From JAANXG01 sp034520625 (GTDB taxonomy: Bacteria; Pseudomonadota; Gammaproteobacteria; Arenicellales; JAANXG01), in assembly GCA_034520625.1 (NCBI GenBank), contig JAXHNI010000008.1, forward strand, positions 124,001-188,000: 64,000 bases of DNA. The letters run 5' to 3'. The position numbers and the translations under genes were made by a program. The notes below the pieces were generated by a model, which had not been told where the DNA came from, did no database searches, and was given only the letters and a program-made list of their open reading frames with translations. Every line of letters starts with the position of its first letter. Position 1 is the first letter of the stretch. Positions 17,211 to 26,217 of this stretch are shown piece after piece.

Positions 17211-17440
17211 AACGACTCTCTTTCTTCCGGCGGCGTATCCTCTATTTGCTCCGGATAATCGTCGCTAAAGCGTTTGCCCGAGGTGAAGTACTGCTGCCAG
17301 TCTTCTGGTTTCGGCGTCAGGATCACCTTGTCGCCTTCACGGCGGATGTACACTTCGTCGCAGTTGAAGCGAAAGGCCTTGGGCAGGCGCACGGCCTGGC
17401 TGCGGCCCGTGAGGAAAACCTTGGCGGTGTGGCGTTGCAT
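17207..17440 (-). CDS. vapB: VapB-type antitoxin (AbrB/SpoVT DNA-binding domain)
   Basis: A 77-residue protein beginning MQRHTAKVFLTGRSQAVRLP, which is the swapped-hairpin AbrB-type DNA-binding domain of VapB. The acidic C-terminal tail (DTPPEERESF) would bind the toxin. The frame is open further upstream to 17506, but the family starts at the ATG at 17440. No good Shine-Dalgarno sequence precedes it. It is co-transcribed with vapC. Confidence 0.9.
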   Translation of the reverse strand: MQRHTAKVFLTGRSQAVRLPKAFRFNCDEVYIRREGDKVILTPKPEDWQQYFTSGKRFSDDYPEQIEDTPPEERESF

Positions 17441-17457
17441 TGGAGGTAATCCGGAAA

Positions 17458-17484
17458 ATGATATGCATCGTAAATATATATCAT
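17458..17484. promoter_or_regulatory. Candidate VapBC operator
   Basis: An inverted repeat ATGATAT (17458-17464) / ATATCAT (17478-17484) lies 18 bp upstream of the vapB ATG within an AT-rich stretch that could hold the -10 box. VapB-VapC complexes normally bind such palindromes to repress their own operon. Confidence 0.45.
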
Positions 17485-17742
17485 CCGGGGCAGATTCGCA
17501 ACGCATTCTGCTTGGAGTCTCAGGAGCACCAGGGCCTGAATTTCTTCGGTAATGGAAACGGTCTCCGGCGTGATTGTAGTACGCCCGTCAGGCGCGGGGC
17601 AGTCGGTTGTCCGAGTCGTAGACCGGACGGGCGAGGACGCGGCAAGCGGGCCTGTGGCGTCGTCAACCTCGGGGAAGGCTTACTCATGTTGGCCTGATTC
17701 CTGGCATAGTCGGTACAGCCGGATATGGCGTAGTGAGACTTC

Positions 17743-18402
17743 TCAGAACGTCAGAGGCGTCGACACCCAGACGATTCGCAGCATGACGGAGCCGGGGTTC
17801 CGGTAACTGTGGGGCCGCTCTGATGGAAAGAAGAAACTGTCGCCCGGCTTCAGGTGATGGACCTGATCGTCAATGCTGAGCTCCAACTCTCCTTCGACGA
17901 CATAACCCACTTCTTCGCCTTCGTGGCGGATTACACCACCGTTGCGGGCGCCGGGCGCCACGACATGAACGTGCGCTTCCAACAATCGACTGGCGTCGAA
18001 CGGCGCAATTTGTTCGAGACTGATGCCTCCGGATTCCGCACCGCCGGTCAAAGCCATGATTGGTCGATCGCCGTAACGGCGGATGACGACGTCTCCGGGC
18101 GCGCTTTCGGCGAACAGCTCTGCGATGGACATGCCCAGTTCCGCGGCAATGCGATGAAGCATGCGCAAAGAGGGGGTGGTGCGGCCGTTCTCCACTTTGG
18201 ACAGGTAGCTTTCGGAACAATCCACCATGCCCGCCAGGTCGGTAAGCCGGAGTCCGCGTGACAGCCGCGCGTGGCGCAGCCTCTGGCTCAGCCCGCCATT
18301 CTGGGCGGTCGGATCGCGCAGTCCGTCGTGTTCCTGCTTGCGGTTGATTTTTTTGTCCAAATATTTGCCCGGATGCAGTGCGTGCGTGTTGCGATGTTGC
18401 AC
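17743..18402 (-). CDS. XRE-family transcriptional regulator with C-terminal cupin domain
   Basis: The protein has an N-terminal helix-turn-helix (LTDLAGMVDCSESYLSKVEN) and a C-terminal cupin (EVGYVVEGELELSIDDQ, then LKPGDSFFFPSERPHSYRN). This architecture is typical of regulators such as PuuR and SutR that sense a small ligand in the cupin barrel. The GTG at 18402 is the favoured start (219 residues); a TTG at 18360 is possible, and the frame is open to 18777, but that region overlaps the divergent amidase gene. It probably controls the adjacent amidase-transporter operon. Confidence 0.85.
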   Translation of the reverse strand: MQHRNTHALHPGKYLDKKINRKQEHDGLRDPTAQNGGLSQRLRHARLSRGLRLTDLAGMVDCSESYLSKVENGRTTPSLRMLHRIAAELGMSIAELFAESAPGDVVIRRYGDRPIMALTGGAESGGISLEQIAPFDASRLLEAHVHVVAPGARNGGVIRHEGEEVGYVVEGELELSIDDQVHHLKPGDSFFFPSERPHSYRNPGSVMLRIVWVSTPLTF

Positions 18403-18426
18403 CAGAATGTCGCTATATTCAAGTCG

Positions 18427-18454
18427 CTTGACTTTCTGTGACTCCGTAGTCAAG
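18427..18454. promoter_or_regulatory. Candidate operator between the XRE-cupin gene and the amidase operon
   Basis: An inverted repeat CTTGACT (18427-18433) / AGTCAAG (18448-18454) lies in the divergent intergenic region, and its left arm could overlap a -35 box (TTGACT). It is a plausible binding site for the XRE-cupin regulator. Confidence 0.4.
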
Positions 18455-18542
18455 ATTCCTGTCTCCAATGAAAACGACTTTCCCAATGAGGTGATAAGGC
18501 ATGGGGAGCGGGGCAGAGGAGCGAAGGGGGGTACCGGAGTCC

Positions 18543-19397
18543 ATGGTCCGCGTGGCCTGCCTGCAGTTCGAGCCGCGGGTCGGCGACACTGCCGCCAATG
18601 TAGCGCGTAGCCTCGAGTTGATCGAATCGGCGGCGCGCGACGGGGCCGATCTCGTTGTGCTGCCAGAGCTTTGCAACAGCGGCTATATGTTCCGCGACCG
18701 CGCCCAGGCTCATGCCCTGGCCGAGCCGATACCGGCTGGACCCACCATCGAAGCCTGGCAGCAGGCGGCCGCTGCACATGGTCTCTACCTGTGCGCCGGC
18801 ATCAGCGAACGTTCAGGCGACCGGCTTTACAACAGCGCCGCGCTGTTGGGGCCTGACGGCCATATCGGCACCTACCGCAAAGCCCACCTCTGGAACGCCG
18901 AGAATCTCTACTTCGAGCCCGGCGACCTCGCGTTTCCCGTGTTCCACACGCCCCTCGGCCGGCTCGGCATGCTGATCTGCTACGACTGCTGGTTCCCGGA
19001 GGCCTGGCGGCTGCTGGCGCTGCAAGGCGCGGATATCGTTTGCGTGCCGACCAATTGGGTGCCGATTCCCGGCCAGGATCCCGGCCGCGAAGCAATGGCC
19101 AACATCCTCTGCATGGCGGCCGCCCACTCCAATTCGATGTTCGTCGCCGCCGCCGACCGCATCGGCGAGGAGGCGGGCCAGGCGTTTATCGGGCAGAGCC
19201 TGGTGGTGGGCTACACCGGCTGGCCGGTTGCCGGACCGGCCAGCCACGATCGTGAGGAGATCATCCAGGCCGACTGCAACCTGGCCGACAGCCGGCGCAG
19301 AAGAAACTGGAACGATTTCAATCAAGTCCTGCGCGACCGACGCAGCGACGTCTATGCCGAAATGCTGGGCGCGAATTCGCGGCCGGGGTGGTACTGA
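18543..19397 (+). CDS. Carbon-nitrogen hydrolase (nitrilase superfamily amidase)
   Basis: A ~284-residue cytoplasmic hydrolase of amides or N-carbamoyl compounds. The catalytic Glu-Lys-Cys triad is visible as LPELCNSGY, YRKAHLW and LICYDCWFPEAWR. The exact substrate cannot be read from the sequence; relatives include N-carbamoylputrescine amidase and omega-amidase. The ATG at 18543 is preferred; an in-frame ATG at 18501 would add 14 non-family residues. It is the first gene of an operon with an ABC importer and an M20 amidohydrolase, so it probably acts on the imported substrate. Confidence 0.87.
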   Translation: MVRVACLQFEPRVGDTAANVARSLELIESAARDGADLVVLPELCNSGYMFRDRAQAHALAEPIPAGPTIEAWQQAAAAHGLYLCAGISERSGDRLYNSAALLGPDGHIGTYRKAHLWNAENLYFEPGDLAFPVFHTPLGRLGMLICYDCWFPEAWRLLALQGADIVCVPTNWVPIPGQDPGREAMANILCMAAAHSNSMFVAAADRIGEEAGQAFIGQSLVVGYTGWPVAGPASHDREEIIQADCNLADSRRRRNWNDFNQVLRDRRSDVYAEMLGANSRPGWY

Positions 19398-19449
19398 TTC
19401 GTGTCGAGGACCGTCCAGCGATAACCACACCAGATGGAGGAGAACCAAG

Positions 19450-20616
19450 ATGAATACCAAGCAGCTATTGAGACAGATACCGATCGCCGGAGTAATGGGT
19501 CTGATCGCGGCCCTCGCGCCCGCGCAGGCTGAAGAACCCATCAAGATCGGCGTTCCGGTCGGTCTGAGCGGCGCCAACAGCGTCGTCGCGCCGTCGGTGG
19601 TGCAATCCACCGAACTGGCCGTCGCGGAGATCAACGCCGCCGGCGGCGTGCTCGGGCGGGAGCTGGAAGTTGTAGTCGCCGACGACGGCAGCGGCGCCCA
19701 GGGCGCCCAAAAGGCCTTCCAATCGTTGGTTTACCAGCAGGAAGTCGACGTGCTCATTTCCATGGAAACCAGCGCCGCGCGCAATGCCGGCCTGCCCATC
19801 GTCAACCGCGCCGGCGTGCCCTACATATATACCTCCTTTTACGAGGGCCGTTCCTGCAGCCCGTGGATGTACGTCAACGCCTGGGTGCCGGAGCAGCAGG
19901 TCGCCCCGGTGGTCGATCACTTCACCGGCGAGGAGGGGGCTGAAACTTTCTTTCTTATCGGCAGCGACTACGCCTTCGGCCGCGGCATGCTCGAGTTCAC
20001 CCGGCAGTACATCGAAGAGAAAGGCGGCGAAGTGCTGGGCGAGGAATACCTGCCGATGGGGGGTACCGACTGGACCGCCATCATCAGCAAGGTCAAGTCG
20101 GCCGGGCCCGACGCGCTGGTCACGTCGACCGCCGGCGGCGCTCCTAACGTCACCCTGACCAAGCAGCTCCGCGCCGCCGGTGTGGAGATTCCCTACGGCA
20201 ACCTGGCGGTTGACGAGGGCACCGCGCGGAACATGGGGGAGGATGCCGCCGGAATTTATATTTCGGCTTCCTACATCACCAAGATCGACAGCCCCGAGAA
20301 CCGCCGCTTCATGCAGGCGATGGAGGACCACTTCGGCGACGAGGCCAAGACGCCGAACGAGCTGTCGGTGCCTCAGTACGAAGCGGTTTATCTGTACAAG
20401 GAAGCGGCGGAGCAGGCCGGAACGACCGAAGCGCAGGCGATTATCGACGCCCTTGCCGATGTGTCCTACGACGGGCCCCGCGGCACCATCCGCATGGACA
20501 AGCAGCGGCACGCCACCCTGACCATGTACCTGGCCCAGGTTCAGCCCGACGGCGGCATCGAGCTGATCCGCAGTTTCCAAAACGTCGACCCGGGCGAGCA
20601 GTGCCCGAACCTCTAG
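19450..20616 (+). CDS. ABC transporter substrate-binding protein (branched-chain amino acid/amide family)
   Basis: A 388-residue periplasmic protein with an N-terminal signal peptide (cleavage likely after APAQA). The fold is the type I periplasmic-binding family of LivJ/UrtA/AmiC: IKIGVPVGLSGANS, INAAGGVLGRELEVV and the YAFGRGM region are characteristic. The ligand could be an amino acid, urea or short amide; the neighbouring amidase genes favour an amide or carbamoyl compound. A strong ribosome binding site (GATGGAGGAG) precedes the ATG at 19450. Confidence 0.88.
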   Translation: MNTKQLLRQIPIAGVMGLIAALAPAQAEEPIKIGVPVGLSGANSVVAPSVVQSTELAVAEINAAGGVLGRELEVVVADDGSGAQGAQKAFQSLVYQQEVDVLISMETSAARNAGLPIVNRAGVPYIYTSFYEGRSCSPWMYVNAWVPEQQVAPVVDHFTGEEGAETFFLIGSDYAFGRGMLEFTRQYIEEKGGEVLGEEYLPMGGTDWTAIISKVKSAGPDALVTSTAGGAPNVTLTKQLRAAGVEIPYGNLAVDEGTARNMGEDAAGIYISASYITKIDSPENRRFMQAMEDHFGDEAKTPNELSVPQYEAVYLYKEAAEQAGTTEAQAIIDALADVSYDGPRGTIRMDKQRHATLTMYLAQVQPDGGIELIRSFQNVDPGEQCPNL

Positions 20617-20628
20617 CCACCGGTGCGA

Positions 20629-20654
20629 CCCGGCCGGACCGCAGTCCGGCCGGG
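20629..20654. repeat. 11-bp GC hairpin between the binding-protein and permease genes
   Basis: CCCGGCCGGAC (20629-20639) and GTCCGGCCGGG (20644-20654) are exact complements with a 4-nt loop. With no T-tract, it more likely stabilises the upstream mRNA, giving more binding protein than permease, than terminates transcription. Confidence 0.6.
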
Positions 20655-20687
20655 ATTCCCGGCGGAGCGATTTAGACGGAGCACGCC

Positions 20688-21521
20688 ATGGGCATCATTC
20701 TCGACATGCTGACTACCGCGGCGATCCTGTTCACCGTCGCCACCGGTCTGATGATCATTCTGGGGGTGATGAAGCTCATCAACTTCGCCCACGGCGCGTT
20801 CCTGATGGTGGGCGGCTATACCGCCTACGTGGTTACGCAGCTTGGTTGGAATCCCTGGCTGGCAATCCCATGCGCCGCCATTATCGGGCTGCTGCTCGGC
20901 ATGGTGGTGGAGCAGATAATCGTACGGCCGCTGTACTCCCGGCCCCTGGATGCGATCCTTGCGACCTGGGGGCTCGGGATCATCCTCGGCCAGGTCGTCA
21001 CCATCGTCTTCGGGCGCGAGGTGCAGTTCGTGGAAACCCCGATCCGGGGCGCCGTCGAGTTCTTGGGCCAGTCCTACTCGATCTATCGCCTGCTGCTGCT
21101 CGGCGCCGGGGCGGCAATCGGCGCGGCCCTGACAGCGCTGCTTTATTTCACGCGCTTCGGCCTGAATGCCCGCGCAGTGATCATGAACGAGGAGCTCGCC
21201 CGCGGGCTGGGAATCGACAGCACCCGGGTCCGGCTGCTGACATTCGGCCTGGGGGCGGGGCTGGCCAGCATGGCCGGCGCCATGATCACGCCCCTTATCT
21301 CGGTGGACCCGACCATGGGTCTGCCCTGGCTGGTGAATTCCTTCATGCTGGTGCTGGTGTCCGGGGTATCGATACCGGGCCTGATGATCGCCTCGCTGAT
21401 GCTGGGCGGCGCCCAGGTCGTGGTCAGCACCTATATCAGCCCGATCCTCGGCGGCCTGACCATCGTGGTGCTGGCGGCGGTCATCCTGCGCATCTGGCCG
21501 CGGGGGCTTGCCAATGACTGA
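20688..21521 (+). CDS. ABC transporter permease, LivH-like
   Basis: A 277-residue polytopic membrane protein of the LivH/UrtB permease family. Motifs include VMKLINFAHGAFLMVGGY at the N-terminus and LGIDSTRVRLLTFGLGAGLASMAG in the middle, which holds the ATPase-contacting loop. The last codons overlap the start of the next gene by 8 bp, showing translational coupling within the importer operon. Confidence 0.9.
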   Translation: MGIILDMLTTAAILFTVATGLMIILGVMKLINFAHGAFLMVGGYTAYVVTQLGWNPWLAIPCAAIIGLLLGMVVEQIIVRPLYSRPLDAILATWGLGIILGQVVTIVFGREVQFVETPIRGAVEFLGQSYSIYRLLLLGAGAAIGAALTALLYFTRFGLNARAVIMNEELARGLGIDSTRVRLLTFGLGAGLASMAGAMITPLISVDPTMGLPWLVNSFMLVLVSGVSIPGLMIASLMLGGAQVVVSTYISPILGGLTIVVLAAVILRIWPRGLAND

Positions 21522-23346
21522 CGACGCCACCGTGCTTCCCGCCGCCAAAGCCGACACCACCGCCGGACGGTCGCGCAACGATCTTCACTACCTGGCGCGC
21601 TGCATCCTGGTGGCCGTGGGCGTGCTGGCGATAGCCCCGTTCGTCCTCGACTTCTATGCCATGAATATCCTGGTGCGCGCGCTGCTGCTGGGTGTGCTGG
21701 CACTCACCGTGGACATGTTGTGGGGCTATACTGGGATTCTGACCTTTGGCCAATCCGCCTTTTTTGGAATCGGCGCCTACGCCTGTGCGCTGATGTTCAC
21801 CCACTTCGGTTTCGGGCACGGGTTCGCCGTGCTGGCCCTGGTGCTCGGTATCCTGGCGGCGGTGGCGGTCGGCCTGCTGGTCGGCTGGCTGGCTTTCTAC
21901 CACGGGGCGTCGCCGCTGTACGCCTCCATTGTGACGCTTGCTTTACCGATCGTTCTTACCCAGGTGGTGTACTCCGGGGGCACGTTCACCGGATCCAGCA
22001 GCGGGCTGTCGGGCTTTCCCACTTACTACTGGTCGCTGACGACCTGGCTGTGGACTGCGGGGGGGCTGTTGATCGTTGTCACCTCCCTCGCCTGGCTGTT
22101 CGTGCGCAGCGACATGGGCCGAATCCTGGTGGCTATTCGCGAGAACGAGACCCGCTGTGCCTATCTCGGCATCCCGGTTTCGCGGATCAAGATTCTGCTG
22201 ATGGCCGCAATGGGGGGGCTCGGGGCCGTCGCCGGCTTCGGCTACGCGTCGTTCTCCAATGTCGTGGCCCCCGAGCTGACCGGTTTTCTGCTGGGCACGG
22301 AGCTGTTGATCTGGGTAGCTCTGGGCGGGCGGGGCACCGTTGTCGGGCCGGTCTTCGGTGCGATTCTGATCGACGTGTCCAGCTCCTATCTGTCGGGCAG
22401 CATGCCCTTTGTCTGGAAGCTGTTCATCGGCGTGGCCTTCGTGCTCGTCATCGTCTCCCTTCCGCAGGGGCTGACGCCGGTGGTGACCAGATTCTGGCGG
22501 CGGGTGTCGGGGAGAAAGCCGCAGGCGGCGCCGCCGCCGCGATTGACCGCGGCGCCGCCCCGCCACGCGGTAGACGACGGCAGGACGCCGCTTTCGGTGC
22601 GCGAAGTACATCGCAACTTCGGCAGCCTGCAGGTGCTGCAGGGTATTGATTTCCAGGTCGGCCGGGGAGAGCTGGTGAGCTTGGTGGGCCCCAACGGCGC
22701 AGGCAAGACGACCTTGATCCGGTGCCTGGCCGACGGTCTGGAACGTACCGGCGGCGATATCGTCGTGCACGGTAATGACCTCGCCCGCAGGGCCCCGGCG
22801 CGCTGCGTTGCGCTCGGCATCGGCCGGAAATTCCAGAAGGCCAATGTGTTCGCCACTCTGACCGTGGCCGAATGCCTGCAGGTGGCCCGCTACAGCCTGG
22901 ACCCGATGTCGCCCTGGACCCGGGCAAGCGAGCTGCGGCTCCCGGCGTCGGCGCTGCGCATCGTGGAGGAGACGGGCCTGAAGGACTCGCTGTCGGTGGA
23001 AGCGCGACATCTCAGCCACGGTCTCAAGCAGGCCCTGGAGCTCGCCATGGTGCTGTCGCTGGAGCCCAGCATCGTGCTGCTGGATGAGCCGACCGCCGGC
23101 CTGACCCGCACCGAACGCGAGCGCATCGGCGCCATTCTCACCTCCCTTGTACGGGAAGAGGGGTTGAGCATCCTGCTGGTGGAGCACGATCTCGATTTCG
23201 TGCGTCAGATCAGTTCGCGAGTGATCGTGCTGCACCAGGGACGGTTGGTGCTGGACGGCTCCGTCGAAGAGGTCGTTGATTCCGAGCTCGTCCGGGAGAT
23301 CTACGCCGGCACCCACTACCGCGGCGAAGAAGCAGAGGCGTCATGA
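21514..23346 (+). CDS. Fused LivM-type permease and LivG-type ATPase
   Basis: A single 610-residue protein carrying two transporter parts. Residues ~25-320 are a LivM-like membrane domain (DMLWGYTGILTFGQSAFFGIGAY, then RENETRCAYLGIPVSRIK). A proline- and alanine-rich linker follows at ~325-350. Residues ~355-605 are an ATPase with Walker A GPNGAGKTT, signature variant LSHGLKQ and Walker B IVLLDEPTAGL. The frame is unbroken across the junction, so this is a real fusion, not a sequencing artefact of two genes. The ATG at 21514 overlaps livH. Confidence 0.9.
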   Translation: MTDDATVLPAAKADTTAGRSRNDLHYLARCILVAVGVLAIAPFVLDFYAMNILVRALLLGVLALTVDMLWGYTGILTFGQSAFFGIGAYACALMFTHFGFGHGFAVLALVLGILAAVAVGLLVGWLAFYHGASPLYASIVTLALPIVLTQVVYSGGTFTGSSSGLSGFPTYYWSLTTWLWTAGGLLIVVTSLAWLFVRSDMGRILVAIRENETRCAYLGIPVSRIKILLMAAMGGLGAVAGFGYASFSNVVAPELTGFLLGTELLIWVALGGRGTVVGPVFGAILIDVSSSYLSGSMPFVWKLFIGVAFVLVIVSLPQGLTPVVTRFWRRVSGRKPQAAPPPRLTAAPPRHAVDDGRTPLSVREVHRNFGSLQVLQGIDFQVGRGELVSLVGPNGAGKTTLIRCLADGLERTGGDIVVHGNDLARRAPARCVALGIGRKFQKANVFATLTVAECLQVARYSLDPMSPWTRASELRLPASALRIVEETGLKDSLSVEARHLSHGLKQALELAMVLSLEPSIVLLDEPTAGLTRTERERIGAILTSLVREEGLSILLVEHDLDFVRQISSRVIVLHQGRLVLDGSVEEVVDSELVREIYAGTHYRGEEAEAS

Positions 23347-24056
23347 CGCCGGCGGGACAGATGCTGGGTCTCGACGGTATTACCAGCGGCTACGGTGAGG
23401 CGATAGTGGTGCGTGGCGTCACCCTCGATGTCGCGCCGGGGGAAATCGTCACGCTGCTGGGCAAAAATGGCATGGGTAAGAGCACCCTGCTCAAGACCAT
23501 CATGGGATTCCTGCCTGCCCGGAATGGTCGTGTGAGCCTGGCCGGAGACGATGTCACCGGCGTGTCGCCACATCGCCTGGCCCGCCGATCCATCGCGTAC
23601 ACACCACAGGAGCAGGCTATCTTCCAGGACCTGACCGTGCGGGAGAACCTGGTCCTGGGCCTGCCCGATAAGTCCTGGTTCGACGATGAGTTCGCGCGGG
23701 TGTGCGAGGTGTTTCCGGTCCTGGGCGAGCGCCAGCGCCAGCGCGCCGGCACCCTGTCCGGGGGCGAGCAAAAGATGCTGCTGGTGGCCCGCGCCCTGAT
23801 GGCCCGGCCCCGCCTGATGCTGGTGGACGAGATTACCGAGGGCCTGCAGCCCTCCGTTATTCACCGCCTTGCCGGGGCCCTGGCGGACGAGCGCGATCGC
23901 ACCGGCGTCGCGATGCTGCTGGTGGAACAGAACATCCAGTTCGCCCTCGAGGTGTCCGACCGCTGGGCAGTATTGAAGCTGGGAGAGATCAACGAAACCG
24001 GCGCCAGCGACGAGCCCGATGCGGCGGCGCGCATCGCCGACCAACTGGCCGTTTGA
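23343..24056 (+). CDS. ABC transporter ATPase, LivF-like
   Basis: A 237-residue second ATPase subunit of the importer. It has Walker A GKNGMGKST, signature LSGGEQKML and Walker B LMLVDEITEGL. The ATG overlaps the end of the fusion gene by 4 bp. Together with the fused LivM-LivG, LivH and the binding protein it completes a five-domain branched-chain/amide-type importer. Confidence 0.9.
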   Translation: MTPAGQMLGLDGITSGYGEAIVVRGVTLDVAPGEIVTLLGKNGMGKSTLLKTIMGFLPARNGRVSLAGDDVTGVSPHRLARRSIAYTPQEQAIFQDLTVRENLVLGLPDKSWFDDEFARVCEVFPVLGERQRQRAGTLSGGEQKMLLVARALMARPRLMLVDEITEGLQPSVIHRLAGALADERDRTGVAMLLVEQNIQFALEVSDRWAVLKLGEINETGASDEPDAAARIADQLAV

Positions 24057-24085
24057 GAACATGGCTCCGACAGGACAAAGACGCG

Positions 24086-25324
24086 GTGCCTGATTCCATA
24101 AACGCCGAACGGCTCTGGCAGAGCCTGATGATGATGGCGGATATCGGCGCCACTGCCGGGGACGGCTGCAACCGGCAGGCGCTGACCGACGAGGACCGCG
24201 CCGGCCGCGACCTGTTCTGGCACTGGTGCGAGGAGGCGGGCTGCCGCGTCGACGTCGATGCCATGGGCAACATGTTCGCGCGCCGTCCGGGCCGGCACGA
24301 TGACCTGCCGGCCGTGGCCACCGGCAGCCACCTGGACACCCAGCCCTACGGTGGCCGCTTTGACGGGGTGCTCGGCGTGCTGGCCGGCCTCGAAGTGATA
24401 CGCACGCTCAACGACCGGGGTATTGAGACCGAGCGTCCAATCGAGGTCGTCAACTGGACCAATGAAGAAGGCTCGCGTTTCGGCCCGCCCACCATGTCCT
24501 CGGCGGTCTATGCCGGCGCCTTGCCACAGGACGCGGCATATGCGGCGCGCGACGACCAGGGCCGCACATTCGGCGAAGAGCTGGATCGCATCGGCTATCG
24601 CGGCGAGGCCCCATGCGCGCCGCGCGACTGGCACAGTTTCCTGGAGCTCCATATCGAGCAGGGGCCGGTGCTGGAGGCATCGGGAAAAACCATCGGGGTG
24701 GTGACTGCGGGGCAGGGGATGCGTTGGTTCCAGTGCCGCACCCGCGGCCAGTCCGCCCATGCCGGCACCACGCCGATGCCGCTGCGCCGCGACGCCCTGG
24801 AGAGCGCCGCGGACCTCGTGCTGCGCATCCGCGACACGGCGCTGGCTCATGCGCCCCACGGCGTCGCCACTGTCGGCCAGCTCCGGGTCCGGCCGGACTC
24901 ACCCAATGTCGTGCCGGGCGGAGTCGACTTCACCATCGACATGCGCCATCCCGAAAGCGCCAGTATCGAGTCGATGACGGCGGCCCTGAAAACCGCGTTC
25001 GAAGAGGTCGCCGCGACCCGCGCCGCCACTGCGGAGATCGAGGAGACCTTTGCATCCGCGCCTGTCGATTTCGACGCCGGCTGCGCCGACTCGGTGCGCC
25101 GAGCGGCCGGGCACCTGGGTCTGCCGCACCAGGACATGGTCAGCGGTGCCACCCACGATGCATTGAAGGTCGCTGCGGTGGCCCCGGCGGCGATGATCTT
25201 CGTGCCCTCACAGGGCGGCCTCAGCCACAACGAAGCGGAGTGGACCAGCCCCGCGGACTGTGCGGCCGGCGCCAGCACGCTGCTGCACGCGATTCTTGGC
25301 CGCGCATCTGCAGGGACTGAATAG
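24086..25324 (+). CDS. M20-family amidohydrolase (carbamoylase/allantoate amidohydrolase type)
   Basis: A ~412-residue zinc-dependent hydrolase. The metal-ligand motifs GSHLDTQPYGGRFDG, NEEGSRF and HIEQGPVLE are those of the HyuC/AllC branch, which hydrolyses N-carbamoyl-L-amino acids, allantoate or ureidoglycine. The GTG at 24086 is the only reasonable start near the family N-terminus. It follows livF by 29 bp and belongs to the importer operon, suggesting breakdown of an imported ureide or N-carbamoyl compound. The precise substrate is not determinable here. Confidence 0.87.
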   Translation: MPDSINAERLWQSLMMMADIGATAGDGCNRQALTDEDRAGRDLFWHWCEEAGCRVDVDAMGNMFARRPGRHDDLPAVATGSHLDTQPYGGRFDGVLGVLAGLEVIRTLNDRGIETERPIEVVNWTNEEGSRFGPPTMSSAVYAGALPQDAAYAARDDQGRTFGEELDRIGYRGEAPCAPRDWHSFLELHIEQGPVLEASGKTIGVVTAGQGMRWFQCRTRGQSAHAGTTPMPLRRDALESAADLVLRIRDTALAHAPHGVATVGQLRVRPDSPNVVPGGVDFTIDMRHPESASIESMTAALKTAFEEVAATRAATAEIEETFASAPVDFDAGCADSVRRAAGHLGLPHQDMVSGATHDALKVAAVAPAAMIFVPSQGGLSHNEAEWTSPADCAAGASTLLHAILGRASAGTE

Positions 25325-25491
25325 CCAACGGGGGAGCGACACCTGTCGCAACCGAGGAGAGAACCAGCCGTGCTGCACGGCGCCGCGGTGGTTTTCCAAT
25401 GTCGCTGGGCGGCGGCAGCCTGCGCGCGGCCTGGGCCGGACGTGAGTCCGATGCCGCGGATCCGGCGATCATCCGGGACCGGAAGACGGTC

Positions 25492-25794
25492 TCAATCCAA
25501 CCGTTCGATGAGTTTCTCCAGCCGCTGAGCCACCGCGTACCAGAGCCCGAATGGCCCGCCCTTGCCGACCAGCTCGCTGTCCACTTCTTCCGGGCTCTTC
25601 CGCTTCATTTCCGACAGGTCCCGGGCGAGCTTCTGGCGTTCGTTCACGAGCTCGCTCAGCTCGGTCTCGGCTTCCGGCGGGGCAGTGCCCGCTTCCACGT
25701 GTCGGCGAGCCTGCTGCAGCATCTCGTCGATGTGCTTCAGGTGGGATTCGTGCAGCAGGATGTGCTGCTCGACAAGATGGTCTCGTTGGGTCAT
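25492..25794 (-). CDS. Conserved small hypothetical protein with coiled coil
   Basis: A ~100-residue protein starting MTQRDHLVEQHILLHESHLKHIDE. It is rich in charged heptad-like segments (ELSELVNERQKLARDLSEMK) and is probably a helical, soluble protein. No enzymatic motif is visible. The ATG at 25794 is preferred over an open frame extending to 25953. No function is known to me. It stands alone between the M20 hydrolase and another small minus-strand gene. Confidence 0.65.
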   Translation of the reverse strand: MTQRDHLVEQHILLHESHLKHIDEMLQQARRHVEAGTAPPEAETELSELVNERQKLARDLSEMKRKSPEEVDSELVGKGGPFGLWYAVAQRLEKLIERLD

Positions 25795-26217
25795 GACGGT
25801 TGCCTCACATGTCGTTGTGTGCGCGTTGCGTAGGCGAATGCGCGTTTCGTTGACAATGGCGTGGCCCGCATCGTCGGTGCAGCGGTACCAGAGGCATCTA
25901 TAGCATGCCTGGAAGGCCGGCATGTTGACGAGAATCAAGTTGGTGCACGGCATTCACCATGCCCGCCGCGGCAAGCTGGAGCCGGTCGACGTGATTGCGA
26001 CTCGGTCGTGGCGTGCCGTTGCCGGCTTGGCGTGTTGCGGGCCGCCTAGCGGGAGCGCCCCTGAGCCGCCATGGGTGCGTTGCGCTCCTGGTAAATAGCT
26101 TGGGCCATTCACTGCGGAGAGCGCCCGCCCCTGACGGCTCAGGAACACACTGAATGCCGCAATATCAGTGGTGCAGCACGCTAGCGGGCGGACACCCAAC
26201 CGCAGACCGGAGTGGCC
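25795..26217. other. Intergenic region without a supported gene
   Basis: About 420 bp between two small minus-strand genes. A 58-codon reading frame starts at 25922 on the plus strand, but it lacks a ribosome binding site and a recognisable family. No repeats or terminators stand out. Confidence 0.5.
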
